64,000 nt of DNA from positions 124,001 to 188,000 of the forward strand of contig JAXHNI010000003.1 in assembly GCA_034520625.1 (NCBI GenBank), read 5' to 3'. This DNA comes from JAANXG01 sp034520625. Lineage in GTDB: Bacteria; Pseudomonadota; Gammaproteobacteria; Arenicellales; JAANXG01. A program made the translations under genes and the position numbers. The notes below the pieces were generated by a model. That model ran no database searches and was not told the DNA's origin. It saw only the letters and a program-made list of their open reading frames with translations. Below, one piece after another: positions 16,202 through 24,197 of this stretch (positions are counted from its first letter, which is position 1; the number at the start of each line of letters is the position of its first letter).

Positions 16202-17155
16202 TGTCGGCTCCAGAGATTAATCTTGAGTCCGATCGCCCAATGTCCTGAGTCGAGTCGGTAGCCAGTCGAGGTCTCGATCTGACCGGATCGAAGCAAATCC
16301 CACATCGGGATCCAGCTCGGGCGAGGCCCAACGGACCACCACCGCGGAGAATAATCCCATAGTCTCGTTGGCCTGTCAAAACAACCGACAGATTTGGCAC
16401 ACCTGTGGCCGGGATTATGCCGAGTGGCAGAATCCCCTGACGGACAGTCCGCCGTCTGTCATTTGTCACCCTAAGGAATCCATCCGTTTTCGGGAAAGTG
16501 CCCCGGTAAGCCGAACAAACAGGATGCTCGACCTCGGGAGTTGCCATTGAGGAAAAGGTCCGACTCGTGTGGACAGCCAAGACCACCGACAGCATGGCTA
16601 CCGGTACACCAGCCTGATTCTGCCGGCCTTCCGCAAACGACCCCTGGTCTCGGAGTTGGTGTCTCCAAAACAAGCTCAGATTGACCTGAAACGGAGGCCA
16701 TCTGCCGCCGTGAGAGCAAAGAATGGCTCACCCCTATTCCCAGAGCGCCTGGAAGAGGAGAAAGCCCGTGTGAAGGCCCTGGAGGCGTTTGTGGACGATT
16801 GGCCGCAACGCCTCCGGGATCCACCGGCGATACCGCGACACCGGTCTATCCCTGTCCCCGGTGTCGGCGCGACATCCTGCATGGGGTGGCGGTTCTGGCG
16901 TCGCACCGTAGCGTCCTCGACGCCGTGTGATTGCCACTGGCCCCGCGGCGGCCGCGCTCGGCCCGCCCAAGCATGGATTGTGAACAAGAATCGCGGTACA
17001 TTGCGGCGCATAGAACGCCACAGGGAATCCCAACATGGCCCGAACGGCCTTGAATCAGTGCGCCATCCTGCCGGTCAGCGTCCTCCTCGCCGCCGCGCGA
17101 TCCGCCCCGTCGATACAATCCCCTAATTATGAGCCCAGGTAGTCCGATGGGCTTA
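16202..17155. other. Decayed 950-base stretch with gene fragments
   Basis: No intact gene is visible. On the plus strand, 16410-16460 reads RDYAEWQNPLTDSPPSV and 16749-16808 reads LEEEKARVKALEAFVDDW. Both match parts of the unknown protein fragment at 20613-20855 (NEEKARVEGLEASVEAW and RDYADWLDPLTEGPPSI). So at least two remnants of one gene family lie here in scrambled order. The stretch ends at the attC site at 17156. Confidence 0.5.
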
Positions 17156-17214
17156 GTCCACCAGACATTTATCCGCCATGCTGCACACAGCGGACAAATG
17201 CTTATAAGTTGGAC
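17156..17214 (+). other. attC site (59 bp) before the second cassette cluster
   Basis: Bounded by GTCCACC (R''-like, one base off GTCCAAC) and GTTGGAC (R', perfect GTTRRRY). The arms CATTTATCCGC and GCGGACAAATG pair with one mismatch around the short loop CATGCTGCACACA. At exactly 59 bases with a compact stem-loop, it is a classical cassette recombination site. Confidence 0.8.
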
Positions 17215-17219
17215 TCCCA

Positions 17220-17546
17220 ATGACTGAGAAAGAATCCTTTTACGAGCGCAATTTCTCTCTGATTTGGCTAGCGACAGGACTCATCTCCACACTCGCCATC
17301 GCCGCGGCCCAAAGCGGAATCGGCTCCGGGGAGAAGTTCTGGCTGTTTCTGGCGATGCTACTGATAGCTTCTCCTGTGCTCGCGGTCTTCTGGTATGTAG
17401 TGTTTATGATGTTGCAATTTGCTGCGTCTCTTTTCGTGAGCGGTGTCAAGGAAAAGGATCCAGGAAATCTGTTCGTCGCCTTTTGTGTGCTTGTCGGTGT
17501 GTTGTCGTTTGTAATATCAGCGTACTTCAATGAAACACCGCAATAG
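17220..17546 (+). CDS. Unknown two-helix membrane protein, integron cassette
   Basis: A 108-residue protein beginning MTEKESFYERNFSLIWLATG. The ATG is five bases after the attC core, the usual tight fit of a cassette gene. It has hydrophobic segments at about 12-30, 40-65 and 85-103, so two or three membrane helices, and no recognised domain. The cassette is complete: the left end TTGGAC is exactly complementary to GTCCAAC at 17550, which opens its own attC. Expression would depend on an upstream promoter. Confidence 0.65.
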   Translation: MTEKESFYERNFSLIWLATGLISTLAIAAAQSGIGSGEKFWLFLAMLLIASPVLAVFWYVVFMMLQFAASLFVSGVKEKDPGNLFVAFCVLVGVLSFVISAYFNETPQ

Positions 17547-17549
17547 AGC

Positions 17550-17642
17550 GTCCAACAAGGGCGCTGCAATCCGACGCTTGCCCGTTCCCTCCCTTCGCTT
17601 CCGCTGGTCGCCGTCAAGCGCGGCTTATCGAGAACGTTAAAT
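17550..17642 (+). other. attC site (93 bp) between two cassettes
   Basis: Runs from GTCCAAC (R'') to GTTAAAT (R'). The inner stem pairs CCGACGCTTG on the left with CAAGCGCGG on the right, except for one extra A in the left arm. This is the extrahelical base that orients attC sites. The interior repeats the sequence seen at 4761 and 5979. Confidence 0.82.
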
Positions 17643-17643
17643 T

Positions 17644-17988
17644 ATGCGCATACCCATAGAACTTGAGACGAACGACATGCGACTGCCAGTTGCCATTGCC
17701 GGTGAAAACAATGCTGTTAAGTCGGGAGTATTCGTTGATGCGCCGGGTAATGTGCGTGTGGCGTATGGCGGTGGGAGCGGTAACCGTGGGCTAGATATAC
17801 CAGATGTATTGCGATTCATTGTGGATGCTTCCGTTACGATAGATCTAAGCCTATTTTCGACGTGGCTATACGACAAATTGAGAGATCGCCCTATAACGCG
17901 AGTCAAGATAGGACGGAAGACGGTGACCGAAATAACCGAAGAAGGCATACGGGAAACGTTGGAGGAGGAGATCGAAATTGAGAAATAG
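17644..17988 (+). CDS. Unknown soluble cassette protein
   Basis: A 114-residue protein, MRIPIELETNDMRLPVAIAG, starting two bases after the attC core. It has a beta-type first half with a glycine-rich turn (VAYGGGSGNRGLDIPDVLRF) and an acidic C-terminus (EEGIRETLEEEIEIEK). No known domain is visible. The downstream core (GCCCAAC at 17995) does not complement this cassette's left end TTAAAT, so the array has probably been reshuffled or its last site replaced. Confidence 0.6.
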   Translation: MRIPIELETNDMRLPVAIAGENNAVKSGVFVDAPGNVRVAYGGGSGNRGLDIPDVLRFIVDASVTIDLSLFSTWLYDKLRDRPITRVKIGRKTVTEITEEGIRETLEEEIEIEK

Positions 17989-17994
17989 ACGAAC

Positions 17995-18040
17995 GCCCAA
18001 CAAGGGCGATGGAGTCCGACGCTTCACCGTAGCGTGCGGA
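17995..18040 (+). other. Truncated attC-like site closing the second cassette cluster
   Basis: Begins GCCCAACAAGGGCGATGGAG and TCCGACGCTTCACC, the same left half as the site at 4761. After about 40 bases the similarity ends and no R' partner follows. The right half has been lost. Confidence 0.6.
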
Positions 18041-18179
18041 AGCGTACACAAATATACGAGCTTATGCCCCCTGATCTTCTCCAAGAGGTTTTATCATTTT
18101 TTCGACGAGAAGATTAGAGAAGCGGGGTCGGGGGCAATGCGGTTGTCCTGATGTGCAAACTTAAAAATGACTTCCACCT

Positions 18180-20510
18180 ATGCGAGCTCCGGTCATTCAA
18201 TCTATTGCTTCCCTGAAGCAGCTTCCCGTCTTTCCTGACGACAGTACCGTCTCGGAGTCACCCCGGCTACGCAAATACAACGTTGTGTATGGGTTCAACG
18301 GATGTGGCAAGACGACGCTGTCTCGCGTGTTTGCGTGTCTTGGCACAGGGGAGCGGCACGAAGACTGGGCTGCAGACAGCACATATACAGTGAAATTCAC
18401 TGACGGCACGCAAGTCAGAACGGAGTCGCTGGACGCGGCGTTGAAACAACGGATTCTTGTCTTCAACATTGATTTCATTGCGAGAAAATTGCGCTGGAAA
18501 GAAGGTGAAGCGAATCCCATTTTCTATCTCGGTCGCGACCAAAAGGATCTTTCAGAACAGATCGACAAGCAAGGCGAGCGGGCGGAAGTGATCGATGGGC
18601 GACTGCGGCGCGTTGTTTCCATTCGCAATGGGGCTGAGCAAGCATTCGTTCAGCATAAAAGAGACCGCGCGAGACTCATCGAGAGTGAAGTCGGGTTAGG
18701 CCGACGATACAATGCGACGAATTTGGACTCGGATTACTATAACTATACATACGAGGATCCCGATCTGCTAGACGAGGACGGTATCGGCGCGCAGCGGCAA
18801 CTTCTCAAGCTGGACAATCCACTGCCGAAGTTGCCTCGAATCAGTGAGGAAACACACGCACTTAACGACGTGGTGCACGAAGTTCGGAATCTCCTACAGA
18901 CAACGCTCGGAACGATTTCGATTGATGCGCTACGCGAGCATGATGCGATTCTGCCGTGGATCAAGGATGGCCTTGAATATCACAAGGCGCATAACCTGAA
19001 ATCATGCTTGCTCTGTGGCAATCCGCTGACCGACGATCGCGTTAGCTTGATTGAAAGCGCAATTGGCGACCGATACGACACACTGGTCAACGATGTTGCT
19101 GCTACCAAGCAGACGGCGGAGGTAATACTTGACACACTGGCGGATTCTAGGTCCGGCCTACCGTCAAAGAATGATGTCGTCAAAGATCAGCGGACCAGCT
19201 TCGCCGATGCGGCTAACGCGCTTCGATCGTCGATTGATGATGGTCGGAAACACATCGAACGGGCGATTGAATTGCTAAATAAGAAGCAGGATTCTCCAAA
19301 TACGCAAATCGTACCGGGTGATCTGCCGGAGTTGTCGGATGCACATCAATGGATGTCGGAGTACATTGAGAGAACAAAGGCGCTCAACAAAGTGATCGAT
19401 GCTCACAACGTGGCGCATGATGATTTCACGTTTAATCAGAATGCCGCCAAGGGAAAACTTAAGAAACACTATCTTGCGGAAGGGTATGAGAGATACCGTG
19501 AACTTGCGTTGTACGTGGAAAAGGCCGAGCGCGTTGAAGGCGCTCTCCAGAATCTGAGAGATGAATTGATAGCCAACATTGCTGCCCTCAAACAGCAGAT
19601 GCGACAGCACGGTCCCGCTGCCGATCGTGTCAATACGATGATTCACAGGTACCTTGGTCACGATGAACTTGAAATCGCTGCGAAAAACGAAGGATACGAG
19701 ATACGTAGAAATGGCAAAGTGACGACCGCCGCACCGAGTGAAGGGGAGAAGACCGCTATTGCCTTGAGCTACTTTCTTGTGTTACTCGAAGCGGATGGTC
19801 GCAAGCGGGAGGATCTGATTGTGGTTATGGACGACCCGATTTCCAGTCTGGATACTTGTTCTTTGAACTATGCGTGCAGTCTAGTCAAATCGCTCGACAA
19901 CGTGGCGCAATTGATCATTCTCACGCACAATAGTCATGTGTTGAATGAATTAAAAAAATGGCTCAGGAATCGAACCGAGAAGGAAATGGAGAAAAGGGGT
20001 AGGAGTAAGGAAGATGCGTCTGCGGCTTTGCTGTTCATCGATACCGTCCAACCCCACGGTAACCACTCACGCAGATCACGTATTGTCGAACTGCCCAAGC
20101 ACTTGCGCGAGTATGAATCCGAGTACCATTACCTGTTCCACATGGTGCTTCGCTTCCTAGACGCCGAGGAGGACAGGACCAACTACTTCTTTGTGATGCC
20201 AAACGTGCTGCGGAAGATTCTGGAGATCTTTCTCGCTTTCAAGCGTCCAGGGTCGTCAGGACTGAGCAGTAAGATCGAGGGGTTGGCACGGGAAGCGGAA
20301 GACATTGGTATCGACCAGATTCGCATTAGAGCGCTTGACCGGCTTGCGCATGTCGAATCCCACGGTGACAACATCGACGATTTGGTTACCGCTTCGAGCA
20401 TGACGGTCGAGGAAACAACGGTTGCAGCCGAATCATTGCTCGAACTGGTCGAAATGATGGACTCGGAGCATAGCCGTCGGATGCACCGGCAGTGTCAACC
20501 AGCGGCATAG
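18180..20510 (+). CDS. AAA_13 ATPase with zinc hook, candidate RloC/PrrC-type anticodon nuclease
   Basis: A 776-residue SMC-like ATPase. Walker A GFNGCGKTTLSR is at 38-49, a long coiled region is interrupted by the zinc-hook motif CLLCGNPL (Cys276, Cys279), the ABC signature APSEGEKTA is at about 518, Walker B LIVVMDDPISSLD is at 546-558 and the switch LTHN is at 581-584. The C-terminal domain has Arg678-x3-Glu682 (LRKILE) and His728 (VESHGDN), the order of the PrrC/RloC catalytic triad. Known RloC proteins combine ATPase, zinc hook and tRNA anticodon nuclease, and act against phages that defeat restriction. The hsdMSR operon lies 4.7 kb upstream. The nuclease role is inferred, since other AAA_13 proteins share parts of this layout. 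Confidence 0.75.
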   Translation: MRAPVIQSIASLKQLPVFPDDSTVSESPRLRKYNVVYGFNGCGKTTLSRVFACLGTGERHEDWAADSTYTVKFTDGTQVRTESLDAALKQRILVFNIDFIARKLRWKEGEANPIFYLGRDQKDLSEQIDKQGERAEVIDGRLRRVVSIRNGAEQAFVQHKRDRARLIESEVGLGRRYNATNLDSDYYNYTYEDPDLLDEDGIGAQRQLLKLDNPLPKLPRISEETHALNDVVHEVRNLLQTTLGTISIDALREHDAILPWIKDGLEYHKAHNLKSCLLCGNPLTDDRVSLIESAIGDRYDTLVNDVAATKQTAEVILDTLADSRSGLPSKNDVVKDQRTSFADAANALRSSIDDGRKHIERAIELLNKKQDSPNTQIVPGDLPELSDAHQWMSEYIERTKALNKVIDAHNVAHDDFTFNQNAAKGKLKKHYLAEGYERYRELALYVEKAERVEGALQNLRDELIANIAALKQQMRQHGPAADRVNTMIHRYLGHDELEIAAKNEGYEIRRNGKVTTAAPSEGEKTAIALSYFLVLLEADGRKREDLIVVMDDPISSLDTCSLNYACSLVKSLDNVAQLIILTHNSHVLNELKKWLRNRTEKEMEKRGRSKEDASAALLFIDTVQPHGNHSRRSRIVELPKHLREYESEYHYLFHMVLRFLDAEEDRTNYFFVMPNVLRKILEIFLAFKRPGSSGLSSKIEGLAREAEDIGIDQIRIRALDRLAHVESHGDNIDDLVTASSMTVEETTVAAESLLELVEMMDSEHSRRMHRQCQPAA

Positions 20511-20612
20511 GGGTCGCGGGGTCAGTTGCTCCGGTTCCGCCGAGCGCTCCTTCCGTCATTCTGTCCTCCTCTGCGAGGTTGTCTTGAAATTGGTGAAAAC
20601 GATACTTTGCGC

Positions 20613-20855
20613 GTCGGTGCTAACCTCAATGAGGAGAAAGCCCGTGTAGAGGGGCTGGAGGCCTCGGTGGAGGCCTGGGCGCGTAGCCGGCGGATCCGCG
20701 AATATTTGGCAGCGAAGGAAGCGGCCGCCGACCCGGACGACGAAGCCCTGCAGACTTGGCTCTCTTGGGCCCGGGACTACGCCGACTGGCTGGATCCCCT
20801 GACGGAAGGCCCGCCGTCCATCCTGGACGAGCCCGATCCGTTCCCGTACTGGTAG
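20613..20855 (+). pseudogene. C-terminal fragment of an unrecognised protein family
   Basis: The recognisable part reads NEEKARVEGLEASVEAWARS, continues RRIREYLAAKEAAADPDDEA and ends RDYADWLDPLTEGPPSILDE. Two further remnants of the same sequence lie at 16410-16460 and 16749-16808. The frame is open from about 20526 but has no convincing start. Repeated occurrence as fragments suggests the parent gene belonged to a mobile element. Confidence 0.5.
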
Positions 20856-21047
20856 TGGCTTTGCGACACCGCTAGTGCAGGAAAGTCTACTACACGCCCC
20901 GAGAGCGTGCCGAGCCCGGTCGAGCTATAGTTGGTGTATGTCGCCTCGGTACAGTGAGGAAAACAATTCAAGTACCGCCGCGTTCTCGACAGTATGCGAC
21001 ACTAGGCGCACTTCCTGCGGAAGGAGAACCATCGGGACAACAGTTGC

Positions 21048-21941
21048 ATGTATCCACCATTATCATTATCCGAGCAAACCGCGGAAAATCTACGGGCGCG
21101 TCTGGCCGACACGAGAGCCGAGTTCGTAGATAACCTCGCCCCTTTTCAAGAATATGTGGACATTGCTCAGCGCGCCATAGACGGCAATGCTGTACTAAGC
21201 GCGTATGACCACGATCAGCTTCAGATTGAGATATTCCTGGACTCTTGGGAGCGGGATAAAGGGCTAAAACTGTTAGCGGGGGGACGCCAAGATCTTGAGA
21301 TCGCCAAAGCGGCAGACTGGGACCGAATATGGTCGGTCGGTGATCCGAAATTTGACGGTTCAATTCGGCTTGACGGATTAGGTTTCAATATTCTTACGAC
21401 TATTGGTAACCAAGCTATGCAAACGCAGCACTTCTGGTACGGAGATGACGGACGCTGCACGGAACTTTTTGAGAGGTTTCAGTTCGCTGTCTACCAAGAG
21501 ATCGGGCGTTTGGTAAAGCTCGTTCGCAAGTATAGCTATATATGGAACTCACGACCGGATGTGCTCGAACGAGCTTCACCAGCCTACTTTTTACGGTGGG
21601 CCAATGAAAAACAGATAAAAATCCCGTGGGTGAGTTTTATGGAAGAAGTCGTTGCGCAGATCGAGACTGCGAACGAGAGGTCGGAACCAGTATCTGACCT
21701 CGCCGGGCAGGATGACGGGGAAATGTCGCTGCAGGAGAAACGAGAGTTGGTGCTCAAGGGGTGGTTGGGTGCAAAAGGCATCAAGGAAGGTGACGAAATT
21801 GCCGAGCGTCAGCGTGAAGTGTGGGACCAGCTTACGAATGTAGATCAAGTCTTGTTTCCTCCAAAATCGCAAGAGACGATTGGACGGTTCTTCAAACAGG
21901 CTAAGTTGGTTCGGTTCAAACGGGGGCGCCGCAAAGGGTAG
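21048..21941 (+). CDS. Unknown 297-residue protein in the defence island
   Basis: I do not recognise this protein. It starts MYPPLSLSEQTAENLRARLA and is soluble and mainly helical. Distinct stretches are YDHDQLQIEIFLDSWERDKG, FDGSIRLDGLGFNILTTIGN and QEIGRLVKLVRKYSYIWNSR; the C-terminus is basic (FKQAKLVRFKRGRRKG). It is an intact, moderate-GC gene between the RloC-like ATPase and the phage replication module. Island cargo of unknown function is the safest reading. Confidence 0.65.
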   Translation: MYPPLSLSEQTAENLRARLADTRAEFVDNLAPFQEYVDIAQRAIDGNAVLSAYDHDQLQIEIFLDSWERDKGLKLLAGGRQDLEIAKAADWDRIWSVGDPKFDGSIRLDGLGFNILTTIGNQAMQTQHFWYGDDGRCTELFERFQFAVYQEIGRLVKLVRKYSYIWNSRPDVLERASPAYFLRWANEKQIKIPWVSFMEEVVAQIETANERSEPVSDLAGQDDGEMSLQEKRELVLKGWLGAKGIKEGDEIAERQREVWDQLTNVDQVLFPPKSQETIGRFFKQAKLVRFKRGRRKG

Positions 21942-22317
21942 TGCCACGCTAAGTCGTCCTCGAGAAAGGGCTCACCTACATCGCGTAGGAGCTAGTAGGG
22001 TTACAAAGTAAGAATCATCCAGACCTTTTGCCTACGGGGTTGACCAAGCGATAAAGCCGCTACCCTGCACCATTCAATTGGAGCATGGTGATACGGACGT
22101 CGTACTTCATGCAATCGATCGAGCTCGAGGGCGCCACACGGAACCAAATTGGCGAAATTAGGGATCTGACAAAAGTACGCATTTGAATCCCTAATTACCC
22201 CCATTCTTTCTGCGAGCATCGCGTGAATAATTGGTGGTTCACGTTTGACTGCACCATATCCACCGTGAAACGTCCGCCGCAGGTAGATTAATTCGCGATC
22301 GCACATGAGTGTTTGAG
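21942..22317. other. About 375 bases, probably a control region of the replication module
   Basis: AT-richer than its neighbours, with no recognised gene. A minus-strand frame (22001-22306) exists but has no ribosome site and no recognisable domain. The position just before the replication genes would suit a promoter and operator; no clear repeat was found. Confidence 0.3.
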
Positions 22318-22677
22318 ATGAATCAAGACTTCCGTATCAAGATCGGCTTTTTCAACAACCCTAAGACGCATCGTCTGCGACGACGACTCGGTGCTGAGGG
22401 CGTACTCAGCCTGATTCGGTTGTGGGAGTACGCTGCGCAGCACCGCTCGAAGGGCGTTCTATACGACATGGACGACGACGACATAGCCGCTGTATCCGAT
22501 TGGTCAGGTGACAGCAGCTTTGTGGAATGTCTGCGGAAATTCGGTTTTTTGGAGGAAACGGCGGATGGGTGGCTGGCGTTGCATGATTGGGAGGAACACA
22601 ACGGGTACGCCTTCTACGCCGAGGAGCGATCGGAAAGAGCGAGAGAAGCCGCAGAAAAGAGATGGGCCGAGAAGTGA
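22318..22677 (+). CDS. Phage replisome-organiser N-terminal domain protein, probably frameshifted
   Basis: From ATG 22318 (MNQDFRIKIGFFNNPKTHRL) about 119 residues form a winged-helix domain like those that open phage replication initiators or DnaD-like loaders (GVLSLIRLWEYAAQHRSKGV, FVECLRKFGFLEETADGWLA, LHDWEEHN). The last residues, ERSEREAREAA-like text then KRW, normally lead into a low-complexity tail. Here the frame stops at 22677, while the tail-like text (GDAPNPGPAPAPEPGPCPGP) is found one frame over at about 22733-22808. A one-base loss or recoding near 22675 is therefore likely. Confidence 0.65.
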   Translation: MNQDFRIKIGFFNNPKTHRLRRRLGAEGVLSLIRLWEYAAQHRSKGVLYDMDDDDIAAVSDWSGDSSFVECLRKFGFLEETADGWLALHDWEEHNGYAFYAEERSERAREAAEKRWAEK

Positions 22678-22828
22678 GCAGGGTTGTGGGAGTGCTGACG
22701 GTGTGCCGGTCGCAATGCCGACTGTGCGGGAGGGCGATGCCCCTAATCCTGGCCCTGCCCCGGCTCCCGAACCTGGTCCTTGTCCGGGCCCTGGTCCGAC
22801 TCCAAGCGTGTGTAACCGGAGGATGATG

Positions 22829-23785
22829 ATGGGGACCGATCTGGTGAATTTGACACGGGGAAAATGGCGCGGGCTCTTGGAAAGCCTCGGTATCGATCCG
22901 ATATACCTCAGCGGGCGCAACGGACCGTGCCCGATGTGTGACGGAGTGGATCGGTGGCGGTTCACGAATCACAACGACGACGGCATGTGGTGGTGCAACC
23001 ACTGCGGTACTGGAAACGGCTTCCAGCTCCTCCAGCGATATCACGGATGGTCGTTCCCAGAGGCCAAGAAAGCCGTAGAGGCGCTGGTCCCGGAGGTGGG
23101 GATGACGGCACCCCAACGAGACGACCGGTCGATGCGCCGGTCTATCGAGCGTCTTCGGACAGAAGCCGCATCTGCTGGCGACGTGCCAGAGGTAGTCCAG
23201 TACCTAACGGGTCGTGGCCTGGTCGTTCCCCCGAACCTTGAAGCACACCCCAAGCTACCGTACTACGAGAACGGCGATTTCATCGGTCGATACCCTGCAA
23301 TGCTCGGCACACTGACCTCGAAGGACGGCGAGCTGCTCGGCTACCACCGTACGTACCTTAGCCGGAAGGGAACCAAGGCGCCGCTCGGCTCACCGCGAAA
23401 GCTCTTGAAGCTCCCGCGCTCGCAGAGTTATGCCATTCGCCTTTGGCCGGTCACAGACACAGTCTGCATTGCGGAGGGCATCGAAACAGCCATCGCTTGC
23501 TACATGCTCTGGGGATACCCCGCTTGGTCGGTGAGCAGCGCCAACGAGATGATGAAGTTCGAGCCGCCCGAAGGGATCACGAAGATCATGATCGCCGGGG
23601 ACAACGATGCCAGTCACACTGGTCAGGAGGCGGCATACTCTACTGCCCGGCGATTAATCGACGCCGGCTACCAAGTGGAGGTCCGAATTCCGCAGTCTCC
23701 AGGCGATTGGGCCGATGTGTTGGATGACGGCGACGCGACGCCGCAAGGGTTAAAAGGGGGAGACCCCGGGAGTCAGGTTGAGTGA
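22829..23785 (+). CDS. Zinc-ribbon/Toprim DNA primase of a phage-like element
   Basis: About 318 residues from ATG 22829, behind CCGGAGG; ATGs at 22823 and 22826 sit too close to that site. The N-terminal zinc ribbon is NGPCPMCDGVDRWRF ... WWCNHCGTGNGF. The Toprim domain has VCIAEGIETAIACYMLWG with the catalytic Glu and IMIAGDNDASHTGQEAA with the acidic DxD-like pair. This matches primases of P4-like and other integrative elements, without the helicase half. The same frame is open back to 22508, so after a frameshift it would be fused to the upstream replisome-organiser protein. It lies directly upstream of the excisionase. Confidence 0.8.
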   Translation: MGTDLVNLTRGKWRGLLESLGIDPIYLSGRNGPCPMCDGVDRWRFTNHNDDGMWWCNHCGTGNGFQLLQRYHGWSFPEAKKAVEALVPEVGMTAPQRDDRSMRRSIERLRTEAASAGDVPEVVQYLTGRGLVVPPNLEAHPKLPYYENGDFIGRYPAMLGTLTSKDGELLGYHRTYLSRKGTKAPLGSPRKLLKLPRSQSYAIRLWPVTDTVCIAEGIETAIACYMLWGYPAWSVSSANEMMKFEPPEGITKIMIAGDNDASHTGQEAAYSTARRLIDAGYQVEVRIPQSPGDWADVLDDGDATPQGLKGGDPGSQVE

Positions 23786-24197
23786 TTCTGATGCCTTGCT
23801 CTGGACCCGGCCCGAGACGGCCCGGCAGCTCCGCGTCTCCACACGCCAGGTGGACCGGCTGCTCGCGCAGGGCGTCCTCCCGTGCGTCCGGATCGGCCGC
23901 GCCGTGCGGATTCCTCGCCAGGCGGTGGAAAACTACGTGCGCCGGCTGGCCGAAATCGGGCAAAATGGCCCAAGCGTGGAACCGGCAGTGCGTGGAGGGA
24001 CCAACGCATGCCATATAGACGCAAAGACAGTGCCGTCTGGTGGGCGAGTTTCATCGACCCACGCGGAAAAAGAGTTAGACGCGCTACTGGAACAACGAAC
24101 CGAAGGGAGGCGGAAGCGCTCGAAGCGAGATGGAAATACGAGGCGTACCGGGCGCAACAATGGGACGAGCAGGAATCAAGGACGTTCGACGAGTTGA
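23778..24197 (+). CDS. Helix-turn-helix excisionase-like protein
   Basis: Starts with TTG 23778, overlapping the primase end. The first 60 residues (LLWTRPETARQLRVSTRQVD, RLLAQGVLPCVRIGRAVRIP) are a MerR/HTH_17-type winged helix typical of excisionases. The remaining residues are basic and poorly conserved in appearance, and overlap the start of the integrase gene by about 190 bases in another frame. The functional protein may therefore be mainly the N-terminal part. It would bend DNA and set the direction of integrase action. Confidence 0.65.
   Translation: MSDSDALLWTRPETARQLRVSTRQVDRLLAQGVLPCVRIGRAVRIPRQAVENYVRRLAEIGQNGPSVEPAVRGGTNACHIDAKTVPSGGRVSSTHAEKELDALLEQRTEGRRKRSKRDGNTRRTGRNNGTSRNQGRSTS

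Noticed and set aside
22001..22306. A 101-codon minus-strand frame before the replication genes
   Set aside because: No ribosome site, no recognised motif, and the position suits a control region.
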